From Silene conica (taxonomy: Eukaryota; Streptophyta; Magnoliopsida; Caryophyllales; Caryophyllaceae): DNA of 64,000 nucleotides. Under the pieces are notes generated by a model that searched no databases, was not told the DNA's origin, and worked only from the letters and a program-made list of their open reading frames with translations. The stretch's first letter is position 1, and each line of letters starts with the position of its first letter. Shown piece by piece: positions 43,319 through 54,451 of this stretch. The DNA lies in contig CM055311.2 of NCBI GenBank assembly GCA_029255685.2, forward strand, positions 2,900,269 through 2,964,268. Direction: 5' to 3'. The position numbers and the translations under genes are program-made.

Positions 43319-44073
43319 GGGGGCGTTTGGTTAGAGAAAGTGAAAGGGAAAGAAAATAAGAAAGGGTAAGAGGGGCAAATGAAAGAGATTACCTAAAACT
43401 TAATTGCTTGTTTGGTTACATCATGGTTGTTTGGTTAATGGTTCACTCACACTCACTCCTACCACTAACACACATCACCACAAACAACCACTTATCTACC
43501 GACAATGGTGATGGTGGTGGAGGTGTCATGGCGGCGGTGGTGGTGGGGGTGTCATGTTGGTGGAGGCGAGGTCATGGCGGCGGCGGTGGTGGTCACGACG
43601 GTAATGTTGGTGGGGTGTCATGGCAGTGGTAGCGATGGTGGTGGTAGAGATCGATGTCATGGCGGTGGTGGTGGTGGTTGCGATGGTCACGACGGTTGGA
43701 TGGTGGTGGGGTGTCATGGCATTGAGGGTGGTGAGGGTGTCATGACATTGGTGCCGGTGGTAGTGGTGGGGTGGTGGCGACGGTGGTAGTGGCGTCATGG
43801 TGCAGTGGTGGTTTGGTGGTGGTTATTGTGGTGGTAGTTGCAAGGGTAGTGGGAGGTGATGAAAGTGGTTAAAAGGTAACAACGGTAATGAAATCTCATA
43901 CCCTAGGGATAGGGGTATGGAATTAGATGAATTGAGAGGTAAGGAATTAGATGGATTGAGGCGGTAAGGAAGGGAGTTTCATTCATTTTGTTTGTGTCAA
44001 ACAAACACCAATAAAAGGAATGAGTAATTTTGTTTCTCTTTCCTTTCTTATAGACCCCTAACCAAATGCTCCC
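43319..44073. mobile_element. Non-autonomous PIF/Harbinger-like (Tourist-type) element
   Basis: Terminal inverted repeats GGGGGCGTTTGGTTAG (left) and, on the opposite strand at the right end, GGGAGCATTTGGTTAG are flanked by TTA at 43316-43318 and 44074-44076. TTA duplications and GTTTGGTT ends are typical of Tourist/Harbinger elements. No transposase is encoded; the inside is mainly a GGTGGT-type minisatellite. Confidence 0.75.
43505..43860. repeat. Purine-rich GGTGGT / ATGGCGG minisatellite
   Basis: Irregular repeats of 'ggtggtggt', 'ggtgtcatggcgg' and 'cgatggtggtgg' fill the interior of the Harbinger-like element. Both strands show long low-complexity frames (Gly/Val/Trp-rich one way, His/Thr/Pro-rich the other). 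I take these as by-products, not genes. Confidence 0.8.
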
Positions 44074-44229
44074 TTATTGTTTATTTTTATTTAAAGTATT
44101 TTGATTTATTACCTTTAATTATACACCGTCTCGACAGTGGGCAAAACATATCCCGTTGCCCCATTGATTTACAGGGTGAGGTTATGGGCACCTGATGGCC
44201 GATGGGACATTAAAAATATAGCTGACAAA

Positions 44230-44667
44230 TAATGACACGACACGAAAACACGACACGAACCCGACACGAAATTAACGGGTTTGGGTTGAGGCTTAATGAC
44301 CCATCTATGTAAGTGGGTCGATACGAACACGACACGATATTTAATTGGGTCGGGTTTGGGTTGAGTTCTTTGAACACGAACCCGACACGAATGACCTGTT
44401 TACTAAATTAATCCTAATTTTTTTATCCTCCATCACATAAATATACTTAAACTTTCCAAATATGGACATTACACGAAAACACGACACGAACCCGATACGA
44501 AATTAACGGGTTAGGGTTGAGGTTTGATGACCCATTTATCTAAGTGGGTCGACACGAACACGACACGAAATTTAATTGGGTCGGGTTTGGATTGGAGGTT
44601 TTGTGACCTGTTTACATGTGACACGAACACGAACCCGACACAACCTGATCTGTTTGCCAGGTCTAAT
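44230..44667. repeat. Imperfect duplication of a GACACGA-rich unit
   Basis: Two units of about 170 bp, starting near 44233 and 44466, share 'acacgaaaacacgacacgaac', 'gaaattaacgggtt', 'gatgacccat', 'aagtgggtcga' and 'aatttaattgggtcgggttt'. The right edge (tttgccaggtcta) looks like the terminus of a common plant non-autonomous DNA element. No matching left terminus was found. Confidence 0.6.
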
Positions 44668-44726
44668 TGAAAACATGGGCTTGCGGCTAACCTAGGTAGG
44701 TGAGGTTGAGAGTTGAAAGCCAGAAC

Positions 44727-45368
44727 TAGGGATGGCAATGGGTAGGGTATGGGTAGGGTCCGGCAAGACCCGACCCGACCCGCAGTAAAAAATCTTAGAC
44801 CCATACCCGACCCAGACCCTAAAGGGTCTGAAATTAATGGACCTATACCCGACCCTAATGGGTCTGGGTCTGGGTAGGGTCTACCCTAGGGTCCAATTTT
44901 TCTTAACGAGTCATTCAATAAAATGTACCAAGATTCGAATTAAATTAAAAAGTTTTGATTAAAGTATTACAAAATCTTTGTTATTTGGATCATTACCTGT
45001 ACCCGACCCTAAATTATATCATTTAGGGTACCGAACTCATCATTTTCATCAATTTCCTCGTTATTCTTAATTATTATTTGGATATGCGTATAGTATATTA
45101 ATGATAACTAATAAGAGTCATCTGTTTGTGTCTATTATTTGGCTTATTGGCGTTCGTACGTGTGTTTTTTGTTTTACTTTTTCTTTTTTTTAATAAATAT
45201 AAGGGTCTAAGGGTCGGGTAGGGTCCCAAGACAAAGACCCCGACCCGACCCGAAGTTTTTATATAAGACTCATACCCGAGTGGGTCTCAAAAATTCAGAC
45301 TCATACCCGACCCATTAGGATCCGACCCTAAAAATCTGGATTGAGTACCCGACCCACTGCCATCCCTA
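44727..45368. mobile_element. Non-autonomous hAT-like element
   Basis: The ends TAGGGATGGCA (left) and TGCCATCCCTA (right) are perfect inverted repeats. They are flanked by an exact 8-bp duplication GCCAGAAC (44719-44726, 45369-45376), diagnostic of hAT transposition. Inside, sub-terminal GACCCGACCC and TACCCGACCC words are repeated in both orientations near both ends. No transposase frame is present. Confidence 0.9.
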
Positions 45369-45502
45369 GCCAGAACCCCAATTTCCCGTACATGATTGAG
45401 TACATACATGAATACACGATACATGTAAAAGGCGTGTCTCCAACCTGCTTCAAATTTCATTGATTCATACTCCGCATTGTTTCCAGTAAAAAGAAAAGAA
45501 AG

Positions 45503-47079
45503 ATGGGAGGAGGAGCTGCACACGCTTTGAAGAGGATTCCTCGTATCAAATTCCCTCAACGTCATCCTAAACCGCAAGGTTTTTTTACTTTCTTCTTCAT
45601 TTTATTGCAATTCGTATCACTATTTTGTTAGGGTTTATACATAGATTTGCTGATACTCTTTCCGATTTTTCAAATTCATGCATCCCATTCCAATATTCCT
45701 TTTTATTTGTTTATAGAGATTTGTAAATTGGAATTGTTGACATGTGGGTTGGCGATTTTGTGCTTGGAGGTTGAGGGCTGATTCAATATGCCCTCTATCT
45801 TGCATTTTTTGTTCAATTCAGGAACTTCCCCTTTATCAATCATGAATCACCCACATTTGATCCACATTATGTAGTCTGTAGCTGGATCCTTTGGAATCAC
45901 GCGACTCATTGCTCAGAATTTAAATACTTATGAATAGTCGTCATCAACTCTGATGAAAAGGGTAATAGAATGGGACCTCAGGAACGACCCACAATCACTA
46001 TTCTAACTCTTTTTGGGGATTCCGTCCACAAATAAGTGTAATCTGTGAATCATAAGCAATGACCTCAACAATTACACACTCAACTCTGATGAAAACTCGA
46101 TTGGGAACCCATATAGTTATATATTAATTATCACAATCTAAATGGTCTAGCTGTTACAATAACTGCAACAACAGTCATGTAATCCATATCAACGCCTAAA
46201 GCAACATCACGAGCTAAAGGTTTCCGTCTTATATGAGTGGATAGATTGTGGCTGCTACTTTAAATATTCTATCACACTTCTTTTTCCTTACCAGTGTGTA
46301 TTAGCTTTATGGGTCATCCAGGGTTACGCAGATGACTAATTACTGTAACTACTGCATCCAGCATCGTCCAATATCTATTAATGACTGCTTGAAAGTTAAA
46401 ACTATTACATTGCACATGTAGGCAATTTATAAGACAAGCTAAAGGCCCATTTTATGTAGAAGACCATCAGCGAGTAGTGCCCTTCCTTTTCATCTAGATA
46501 TTAGCAAATGTTCATACATGATGCGACTTATCAATAGTTTAATACCCACGTACTTTTTGACGACCTTCATATGTTTTCATCTCTTGGTTTTCCCAGTTCA
46601 GAGTGAGGGTAAGTGGGTAATGTAAGATATGATATTGTTTGTCACGTTCTCGTGGTCTTGGCATTCTTGATCATGGTATTCTGTTTTTAGAAATGGTCTG
46701 TAATTTATGAATTGGCTCATAATAACCAGTTACTAGCCTATTGCTGATCCTTTTTCCTTTGGTCTACCTATTATCGTTAATTATTGCTAGGTGCTTCTCC
46801 TTCAACACAAGATGATGGTTTGAAGGCATTTCTTTCAAAGTCCATCTCAGGAAACTCTACCCTGTCTGCTTCTGGGAAGGCTTCTGATCAGCCCAAACGA
46901 ACACCTCTCTCAAATGAGGAGATAGAGGCAGTACTGGTATTCACTTTCTCCTGAAACCATTCTTTATTTTACCTTTTCCTCCCTTCTCCCTCCGAGCATT
47001 CTCTTAGATGTCTATCTGTCTTTGATCATTTTTGTGTGCCTCTTTTACTTTGTATTGGCAGTTGGGTGGCTGCTTCTAA
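45503..47079 (+). CDS. Small conserved plant protein ending in LLGGCF (three exons)
   Basis: Exons 45503-45578, 46791-46936 and 47062-47079 give 240 nt and 79 residues. Splice sites are GT-AG, phase 1 then phase 0. The start is in good context (aaagATGGGAGG). The N-terminus is basic (HALKRIPRIKFPQRHPK). The C-terminus is PKRTPLSNEEIEAVLLGGCF, a tail I recognise from a family of short plant proteins (Fb15-like). The last coding exon is only five codons plus the stop, yet restores exactly the family tail, which supports the model. The basic, Arg-rich start would suit mitochondrial import, but that is inference. Function is unknown. The hAT-like element ends 134 bases upstream, so it may have modified the promoter. 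Confidence 0.8.
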
Positions 47080-48328
47080 TTTGATCAAAGGCTCGTGGCA
47101 CTTGGATATTATTTTACTCATTGCTCTGTGGATACAATGGTGAATTTAACTACCTTATTATTATTATTATTATTATTATTATTGTAGTGGTTGTTTTGAC
47201 TTTTGAACTTTCAGTTCAAAGGTTGGATACCTCTGATAAACTGGCTGAAGGACTTGGCATGATATTTTTTCTTCAACAATTGATGTATACTTGATCATAT
47301 CTTTGAAATACTCTATTTTGAATTGATGCTATATTTGACTGCATAGTCGGTTTTGCGGCAACACAACGTGATGTGTTTCTTCTGTTCATAACTTGATGAT
47401 GTAGTTTGGTTGCTAGAAAGATTTAAGTTTGCTTAGAGGTGTACTATATATAACTGCTTCCGCCTACCAAGTATTTGTTTAGTTGTAACGTTAGATATGA
47501 GAACATTATTCTAGTTCCTCAAGGGCTTCCTTCCGCAAATTGCGGGTTAAGGGGCAAGGGAGTTGAGTCATACTCTTGGGCTAACAACAAAGAAGTTGTT
47601 TCCAGATGACTGAATAGAAGTCGCATCGAAAACTATATGGAATAATTGTTACTTCATGTTAAAACAAGTGTAGTGAGTTTAGTGAGTCAATTTGCTATAT
47701 TCCATTATTCCATCATATTTCAAAACCAAAGAAGAATGAGTCTTTGACCCCAAGTGTAGTGAGTTTACATAGAAGATTGACAAGTCGTTTGGTTATTAAC
47801 ATCAGGTAATAAGCCTACTTCCTACAAAATGAATGAACTTGAAATGGTTTACCTAGGCGATTAGGCAAGTGGGAGTTGAACTTCCATTGTTCAATCGATG
47901 GAATTTGCCACATCTGATGTACCCTTTTGCCCTGGGATGTACTATAAATATGGTAGTTTGGAATTCCCATTTGTAGCCAAACAACGAAGGTTGTGTGAGA
48001 GAGGAAGGCCCTCTCCAATGGTTGGTTCTGAATCTGTTGTTACGAGTGGTTCTGCTTTTTGAGATATACAGTTGACATTATTGCAGTTAAGCGTCTCGAG
48101 GGTGTAGAACATGTAAACAATGAATGAAGTATACGTATATCTACACATTAGCATTAGTGAGCAGAAAGCAAATATCTCATTGGTGAAAGTCTTGTAGCTG
48201 GTTGGTTATTTACCTGGTAGAATTTCTCAGTGAGATAAGCTCCAGGTTTAGCACTGTACAAACAAGACAGAGAAGTTGGGAGGTAAAAACACTGGGGTTC
48301 ACTAAAACATTTTCAATTTTTCATTAGT
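47080..48328. other. Intergenic DNA between the convergent LGGCF gene and ndhS
   Basis: It contains the 3' untranslated parts of both genes and a TTA microsatellite (about 47157-47185). No further frame or element border was recognised. Confidence 0.5.
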
Positions 48329-49075
48329 TCATTGTTCGTTGAGCATTTCAATCATTGGCTCGAGGACAGCCGATTTTGGATTAACCATTGGAGGGCCTTT
48401 CTCTCTCCTCTCAAGCTCCTCAAGCCTGAAGGTAACCAGCTTGTCCCAATTCCCTCCTTCGAAGAGCACTCCTGCCTTTCCATCTGTAATCCTCTGAACA
48501 ATCCCGCAATACATGTGAAATGGGTTTTTCGGGTTCTTAACGATGGCGATCATCCCTGGTAGTAACATCGGCAGCTCAGGTGTTTTCGGCTTTGTAGTCG
48601 AGCCAAGGACTGAGTTCAATTGATCATCTCCTCCTCCTCCTTTGTTTGGTGGCGGGGGTGGATTTTTCTCTAGAAACTCGCGGAGTCCCTTTTCACCTCC
48701 TGGAAACCCACCTGTTAAGCCTAACATCTCCTTCTCAAATGCATCTTCTGATATTCCACCTAGTTTTAAACTTTTATTCTCAGTATCAGTAGATGGGTCC
48801 TCCTCATGTCCGTCTGTTGTTTGTGGCGGAATTTGGGTTTCTTTCTTGAGCTCTTCTAGGAGCCCTGCCTCACCATTGCATAAACCTCGGCCACCCAAGA
48901 TCTGAAAGAGGTCAAATTTCGCGCTAACTGTTGGCGCATTTCTCATTCCTTTGTTGCGTGTTGAAGAGAATGATCTCCGAGTTAGTAGTTTTATTATGTT
49001 GTGTTGGCCTAGAAACTGTGATTTGTGATGTATAGGAACTCGTATGGTTGAGGGTGATAGTGACGAAGATGCCAT
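48329..49075 (-). CDS. ndhS: NAD(P)H dehydrogenase-like complex subunit S, chloroplast precursor
   Basis: A single-exon frame of 248 residues starts at ATG 49075 (MASSSLSPSTIRVPIHHKS). Residues 1 to about 50 are Ser/Arg-rich with few acids, a chloroplast transit peptide. The middle is acidic and Pro/Gly-rich (NPPPPPNKGGGG). The conserved C-terminal SH3-like domain at about 170-235 contains GMIAIVKNPKNPFHMYCGIV, ITDGKAGVLFEGGNWDKLV and FRLEELERREKGPPMVNPKS. This matches NdhS (CRR31), the ferredoxin-docking subunit of the chloroplast NDH complex in cyclic electron flow around photosystem I. Length agrees with the family (about 250). No break is seen. It is transcribed toward the LGGCF gene. Confidence 0.93.
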   Translation of the reverse strand: MASSSLSPSTIRVPIHHKSQFLGQHNIIKLLTRRSFSSTRNKGMRNAPTVSAKFDLFQILGGRGLCNGEAGLLEELKKETQIPPQTTDGHEEDPSTDTENKSLKLGGISEDAFEKEMLGLTGGFPGGEKGLREFLEKNPPPPPNKGGGGDDQLNSVLGSTTKPKTPELPMLLPGMIAIVKNPKNPFHMYCGIVQRITDGKAGVLFEGGNWDKLVTFRLEELERREKGPPMVNPKSAVLEPMIEMLNEQ

Positions 49076-49107
49076 GTTTAGCAGATGTAGTAAGCAGAGA
49101 AGTTAGC

Positions 49108-49142
49108 ATAGAAGAGGAAGAGGAAGAGGAAGAGGAAAAAGA
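49108..49142 (-). repeat. (CTTCCT)n tract in the ndhS leader
   Basis: The plus strand reads GAAGAGGAAGAGGAAGAGGA-type repeats; on the coding strand this is a CT-rich tract about 30-65 bases before the ATG. Such tracts are common in leaders of plant nuclear genes for plastid proteins. Confidence 0.6.
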
Positions 49143-49317
49143 GTAACAATCTTAATTCTGATTTCTGACCACATGATAATAATTAGTGGGGTTCGTACCC
49201 GATAGACTGAAATCTAGCTTCCACCACTTAAATACTCGGGTTTGCTACTTCTCTAGAACGACAGCGACTCTTTATGATTTCTTCCCTTTTGTTAGATCAT
49301 TAATTCTAAATAGAAGA

Positions 49318-49420
49318 TGTTTTAGTTTAGTGGTTAAGATAGAAGTATTGTAGACAATATGTCTCAGGTTTGGATTCTCCTCCCCTTTATTGTAATGCGA
49401 TTAGGTGAGCGATTTCTTAG
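49318..49420 (+). mobile_element. Possible tRNA-derived SINE remnant
   Basis: TAGTTTAGTGGTTAAGAT resembles a pol III box A and GGTTTGGATTC a box B, about 33 bases apart. No clear tail or target duplication was found, so this is tentative. Confidence 0.35.
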
Positions 49421-49520
49421 AGATAAAATCAAAAGACGCTATCTATTATAGACAAGACAAAAGTAAAATACCTATATTAACAAAAGACTTGTCTTTATTT
49501 ATACAAGTTTGCGATATATA

Positions 49521-49772
49521 CTCACTCTATTTCACTTTTATTGTCTTATTTTCCATTTTGGAAAAGTTTAAGAAATACTAGTAAATTATTACTTTACCCT
49601 TTTAAATTAGGAAGAATGAGGATAATATCATTTTGATAGAGTGATGATAGTCAAAAGATTATGAGTAATAGTAGTACTCCACCCGTTTTAGCATACTAAA
49701 TTTAGAAGTGAGAACAATTAATTTGGAATAAATTTTGGATCGAAGAGGACAATAAAATTGGAACAAATGGAG
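49521..49772. mobile_element. Stowaway-type MITE
   Basis: Left end CTCACTCTATTTCACTTTTA and the reverse complement of the right end CTCCATTTGTTCCAATTTTA both run on to TTGTC. TA flanks both sides (49519-49520, 49773-49774). Confidence 0.65.
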
Positions 49773-49774
49773 TA

Positions 49775-50594
49775 ACTTTTTTGTTTAAAAAGTAAGCAAC
49801 TATAGCTAGTTCATCTTCTTGTAATTAAGGTAAGATTATTGGCGGCCTTTAGACAAGACTTTGTTAAATCTTAAGATAAGACTCTCTCAATTTTACCACT
49901 AATCTACTCGAGTCTTGAGAAAGTCTTAAGTCGAGTTTTGAAAATCCAAGACTCCCTTTAAGACTTTGGTGAGTCTTGACCCCACTAGAAGTAATTTAAT
50001 AAGTATGTAAAAAGAAAAAAGTAAAATGGAAAAGTAGAGTCTGAGGTGATTCTGGCGAATAATGTATAAAGTTTTGGGTGAGTCTGAACAATAAAGAAAT
50101 AACAAAAATTAGTGAAAAATTTATGTGGTAGAGTCTTAAGATTTTGAAGAGTCTTACGGGTAATGTTACCCTTAAATATGACTATTTCCATCAATTGTAC
50201 GTCTTTCAACGATGACAAACTTTTCTTTTGTTGATGGGATTTAAGTTATAGTAACTCTTGTGTAAGACGGTCCCACACGTAAGATGATCTTATTCTATAA
50301 AAAGCAAACTCATTTAATGCAGTCATTCATGAGAGATTTAATACCGTGTTTGTATACTATTTGGGATAGTTATGTCCATAGGGCACTCAAAAGTCAAAAT
50401 ATACAATAGCGTACCTTTTAAATTTAGTCTCTAAATGTCATTAATTTTCTTTGAGTCATTGTTCTAGGTATTTAAACAGATCAGCTCATAATAGTGCTAA
50501 GGCAGTATTGTGATATGATCATAAACATCTGGAAAAAAAAAAGTCAAAATATGTCTGTCTTTATGCTAACGTATACTCTGTATTAGTTAAGGAT
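49775..50594. other. Intergenic DNA without recognised gene
   Basis: AT-rich. 'aagact' and 'gagtctt' words recur at about 49850-50150 in both orientations, and a 'cttgtgtaagacggtcccacac' block at 50250-50270 looks like part of a dispersed repeat. Confidence 0.4.
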
Positions 50595-50613
50595 AAGATT
50601 ATTAACATGACTT

Positions 50614-50728
50614 GGCCATATGTCTTCCAGTGAGGGGTAATCCCGTGAATTGAGTTTACATGTTACGTGGTGGTTAGCATGATATTGTTACGTGCTCGAA
50701 GAGGATCAAAACCCTCTTCATTAAAAAA
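50614..50728 (+). mobile_element. SINE-like insertion with 19-bp target duplication
   Basis: The 19 bases AAGATTATTAACATGACTT occur at 50595-50613 and again at 50729-50747. Between them lies a 115-bp insert ending in TTAAAAAA. GGATCAAAACC at 50703-50713 fits a pol III box B, and GTGGTGGTTAGCATG a loose box A. Long target duplication and A-tail indicate LINE-machinery retroposition. Confidence 0.65.
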
Positions 50729-50747
50729 AAGATTATTAACATGACTT

Positions 50748-51189
50748 TTCAAAGTTTTATAACCCTATCGCATCGACTTTTATTATTTATTTATTGTTCA
50801 AACTTATATCAGATTCAGCTCTGTAACACCCCGTAATTTCCAACTCCTTGTATATTATTAAAATCTTGTTTTATTAATAATAATGATCCACAATAAATAA
50901 AAATTTCATCTAAAGTCTATCGTTTTCGATAATGATATTTAAATGCTCGTCTTAAACTTATACTCCTTAAACTCACAAACAGGTACTATGTCCTTGTTAC
51001 TAAGTTTGAGATTATTTTAAAGGCATATCTAGCTTTTGCTTATAAAATAAAAGTTTTAGCTCTTTTTATTAGCTTTCCAACACCATCAAAAACACCTCAA
51101 TCCGAGTTCTGTGGAGTAACTTATGCCCAAAGTACGAAAGGTTGTCGCAGAAAATCCGCCGACGAGACTTTCGCTCGTTGCTACCTCTT
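50748..51189. other. Intergenic DNA, possible LTR start
   Basis: TGTAACACCCCGTAATTTCC near 50824 is a frequent 5' end of Ty3/gypsy chromovirus LTRs. I could not find the other end or a target duplication. Confidence 0.3.
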
Positions 51190-51390
51190 CCTCTTGGCCT
51201 AAGAACTTCGACACATAGCCTAAACACATCTTCCACTTGGCCTAAGAACTTAGACACGTGTCCTAATCATTTCTTCCACATGGCCTAAGGTTCACCACAC
51301 ATGGCGTAATGCTTTCGACACATGGCCTAATGTCCTCGACACTTGGCCTAACCTACGACACTTGGCGTTACTATTTCTACACATGGCAAA
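51190..51390. repeat. Array of CACWTGGCCTAA boxes
   Basis: About ten copies of 'gacac(a/t)tggcctaa' or close variants occur in 200 bases, with irregular spacing of 15-30 bases. All are in the same orientation. The units are longer than an E-box but contain CACATGG or CACTTGG. Confidence 0.65.
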
Positions 51391-52282
51391 GAGGGGCAAA
51401 CTAAGTTCCTTGCTGCCCAAGGTCTTCCGTGGCATGCAAGCACTTATCCATAATATAAGAGACTCCTTCCTCTATTTGTTCGTTTGGAGCACACCAAACA
51501 CAAACATTGTCATGCACACCTTCAACCTTAAAACGATCGTAAAATCTTCGTTTCTTATCCGTTTTCGACGATTTTTGCGCCTATCTCTTCCTCTCCTCGC
51601 CCTCCATATTTCTAGGTAAGAAAAGTCTAATATATATGTAGGGATGTCGTACAAGCATAATTCAAATTAGTCTTCCTAATTATAATCTACTAATTAACAT
51701 TTTAATTAGATACAAGATCTTACGCATGCAATATAAAAAGATGCGGAATAAAAGAATCGAATTCTTACAAATCGACGAAAACAACGCAAGGATGATCCTC
51801 CAACCCGAGTAATCAATGTAGATCACCTCCTTTACGATGCACCCAAGACTTCCCTTAATGTCGAAAATCACACGAGCTAGGTGTAGAAAAATCGGTTTCC
51901 TTAAAACTATATTCTAATCTTATTAGAATAATTTAAAGCTAATACTATAACAATTATAGTATTACAAGTATTATGTTATAATTTTAATTTTTAGAGGATT
52001 TGTATTTTTCTCACACTAGAAAATACTTAGGATTAGAATGAATGTCAAAAATGTGAACAATTCACATATAGATGGTAGTGGTATGGGGCGCCGAGTTAGA
52101 GGTATGGGGAAGGGTAGAGGAGAGCTCTTTTAGCTTACCCATGAACTAGGGTGGCTCTAGGTAGCACACCCTAATTTATTAAAGCTAAGCATGCTTTAAT
52201 CATTATGTTGGGGTTAATTAATAACACATAACACTTCCCTAAACACTTACACAAACCGTTGACTAGGTTTGGTTATAAAAAA
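51391..52282. other. Intergenic DNA without recognised gene
   Basis: AT-rich after 51600. No frame with recognisable protein and no element border was found. Confidence 0.4.
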
Positions 52283-52521
52283 TCATTTTTCATCCATGTG
52301 AACTATATTACGATCATCCTTAAAAACAAATGATTTTGTTGCTTCATGATACTCTAAATGTGAAAGACAGTAAATTGATCTATCAAGCTTATTATGATCT
52401 TTCAAACCCGGCTTCACTGCATTTGTGTGAGAGTTGATGTTTTTCCTTCCCACCCATATGTTGATTGTAGACTGATTTACACCCATTCCTTGTGCAACTT
52501 CATGTTTAGTGGTCCTCTTTG

Positions 52522-54451
52522 GCCCTGTTCTTTTAGACTTATTTTTGCTTAAGTTAACTTAATTTAACTTATTTTTTCTGAATTTTTCTAAATTTAACTT
52601 ATATTTGCTGAACTTTTATGAACTTATTTTTGCTAAACTTAACTTAACTTAACTTATTTTTCTGAAATTAACTTATTTTTGCTGAACTTTTCTAAACTTA
52701 TTTTTGATGAACTTAAGTTAACTTATATTTGCTGAAGTTAACTTATATCTGCTTAACATTTATGAACTTAACTTTTCTAAATTTAACTTGTATGAGTCTA
52801 ACTTTTCTGAACTAAATAAATATTAACTTAAATAATATAAATAATAACAACACTAATAATAATAATAATAATAATAATAGTTTCTTTTTATATATATATA
52901 AATATAGTATGTTCATTATCTTAATTCAATACATAATTATTAAAAAGTAAATCACTGTTGGGGCTGGTGTCCTTGACAATTAAGTACAATGACTTATTAA
53001 ATCTCTTTAAGGATCACAAGGGCATACTTTTGTATTATTACCAGTTGATCCACGTTTATCAATAACGGTTGGCTTGCTAGATAAGTTTGACGTTATTGTC
53101 ATACAGATGGCGGTGATCAACTGGTCCCTATACGTCACACCTATAGGACACGTTTGAGAGATGTGAAGGTATGAAAATACAGTCACATTTTGCCGGATAT
53201 GACTAAACAGTTAGTCAGAGGTATTGACTACTAAATTAGTCAATAAGATGTTGAGATTATTATTTAATACGGATTAAATAATTTTAGCTAATACGGATTA
53301 CATGATTAATTCGTAAATTAAATATAAACGGTTATATTTAATTAAATATTGTATTCGCGAATTAATATAAACAGTTATATTAATTTGGGTAATTATACAA
53401 TATCGTATTTTATCAGACCGTTATTAATATATCGACAGTATTAATAACTGATAACATGTTGCGATTTATAAATAAAACCCGCGAATAAATTATAGCTAAA
53501 TGGGTCGAATCACGAATTAGAATAAGGTAAGAGTGGAAAGCCCACTCCTACCCTATTGGATATTTCGGCCAAGTGTAGTATATAAGGAGATGACTTCTCC
53601 TTATGCGAAACACTCTTGTTGCACTGATTAATATAATCTCAAGGTAAAATTAGGGTTTTGAGAGCTTTCTTCTCCCAAAACCTCAGATCTCACATCTAAA
53701 ACCTAAATAGCTCTCCCAATATTGCAAGGCAGTTGGAGAGAATTTCTAGCACACGCGGCCACGTCTCATTCTAAGTCTTGGGTGCAAGTTATAGGAGGGA
53801 ATTTGTGTTAATTCATGTTCTTAGGCCTTTCGCACAAGGACCAAAGGTTGTACTTCTTTTCTTATCTTTTTATCTTATGACGATATTCACGACTGTAATT
53901 TTCATTATAATCCTGCATGTTTAGGGCGAATACGCGTTATATTCCCCACAATCACATATCACAATTTTTTTTAATCATCTGTTTCTATATTATCACAATT
54001 TTTTTAATAATCTATTCCTATAAAAATATAGTATGTTCATTATTGTACGAGAATTATTGTGTGTAATTTTTAACTCGTGCAGTTTTTGGAAAATACGACT
54101 ATTCTTGTGTTAATAGTGACACTTTTGGGTAAATAAAAAAAATGGTTGCACATTAGACGTTTGTACGAGAGAATTTGTGAAAATCTTAATTTTTTCAAAA
54201 CTCGTCAATACTATAAACGGGTATGAGTATTTGCTTAACTTTTCTGAACTTATTTTTGCTTAACTTTTCTGAACTTATTTTTGCTTAACTTTTCTGAATT
54301 TATTTTTGCTGAACTTAACTTATTTTTGTTGAACTTTTCTGAACTTATTTTTGCTGAACTTAACTTAATTTATTTTTTCTGAGCTTAACTTATTTTTGCT
54401 GAACTTTTCTGAACTTAACTTAAATTAAGCAAAATAAGTCCAAAAGAACAT
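52522..54451. mobile_element. Terminal-inverted-repeat element rich in AACTTATTTTTGCTGAA
   Basis: Left end CCCTGTTCTTTTAGACTTAT and, on the other strand at the right end, ATGTTCTTTTGGACTTATTT match closely. The interior outside the solo LTR is repeats of 'ttaacttatttttgctgaact' and 'acttttctgaac'. Flanks CCTCTTTG and AACCTTTG could be a decayed 8-bp target duplication of hAT type. An AAT/TAA microsatellite lies at about 52853-52880. Confidence 0.55.
52956..53950 (+). mobile_element. Solo LTR of the element E family
   Basis: It runs from TGTTGGGGCTGG to ATTCCCCACA, 995 bp, with an exact 5-bp target duplication ATCAC (52951-52955, 53951-53955). It is full length and closely similar to the reverse complement of 901-1903. 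The internal region was evidently lost by LTR-LTR recombination. Confidence 0.93.

Noticed and set aside
43408-43798. Gly/Trp-rich and His/Thr/Pro-rich frames on both strands
   Set aside because: Both are readings of a minisatellite inside a Harbinger-like element; no start context or domain supports a gene.
47815-48154. Short minus-strand frames between the LGGCF gene and ndhS
   Set aside because: No domain, poor start context, and composition like surrounding non-coding DNA.
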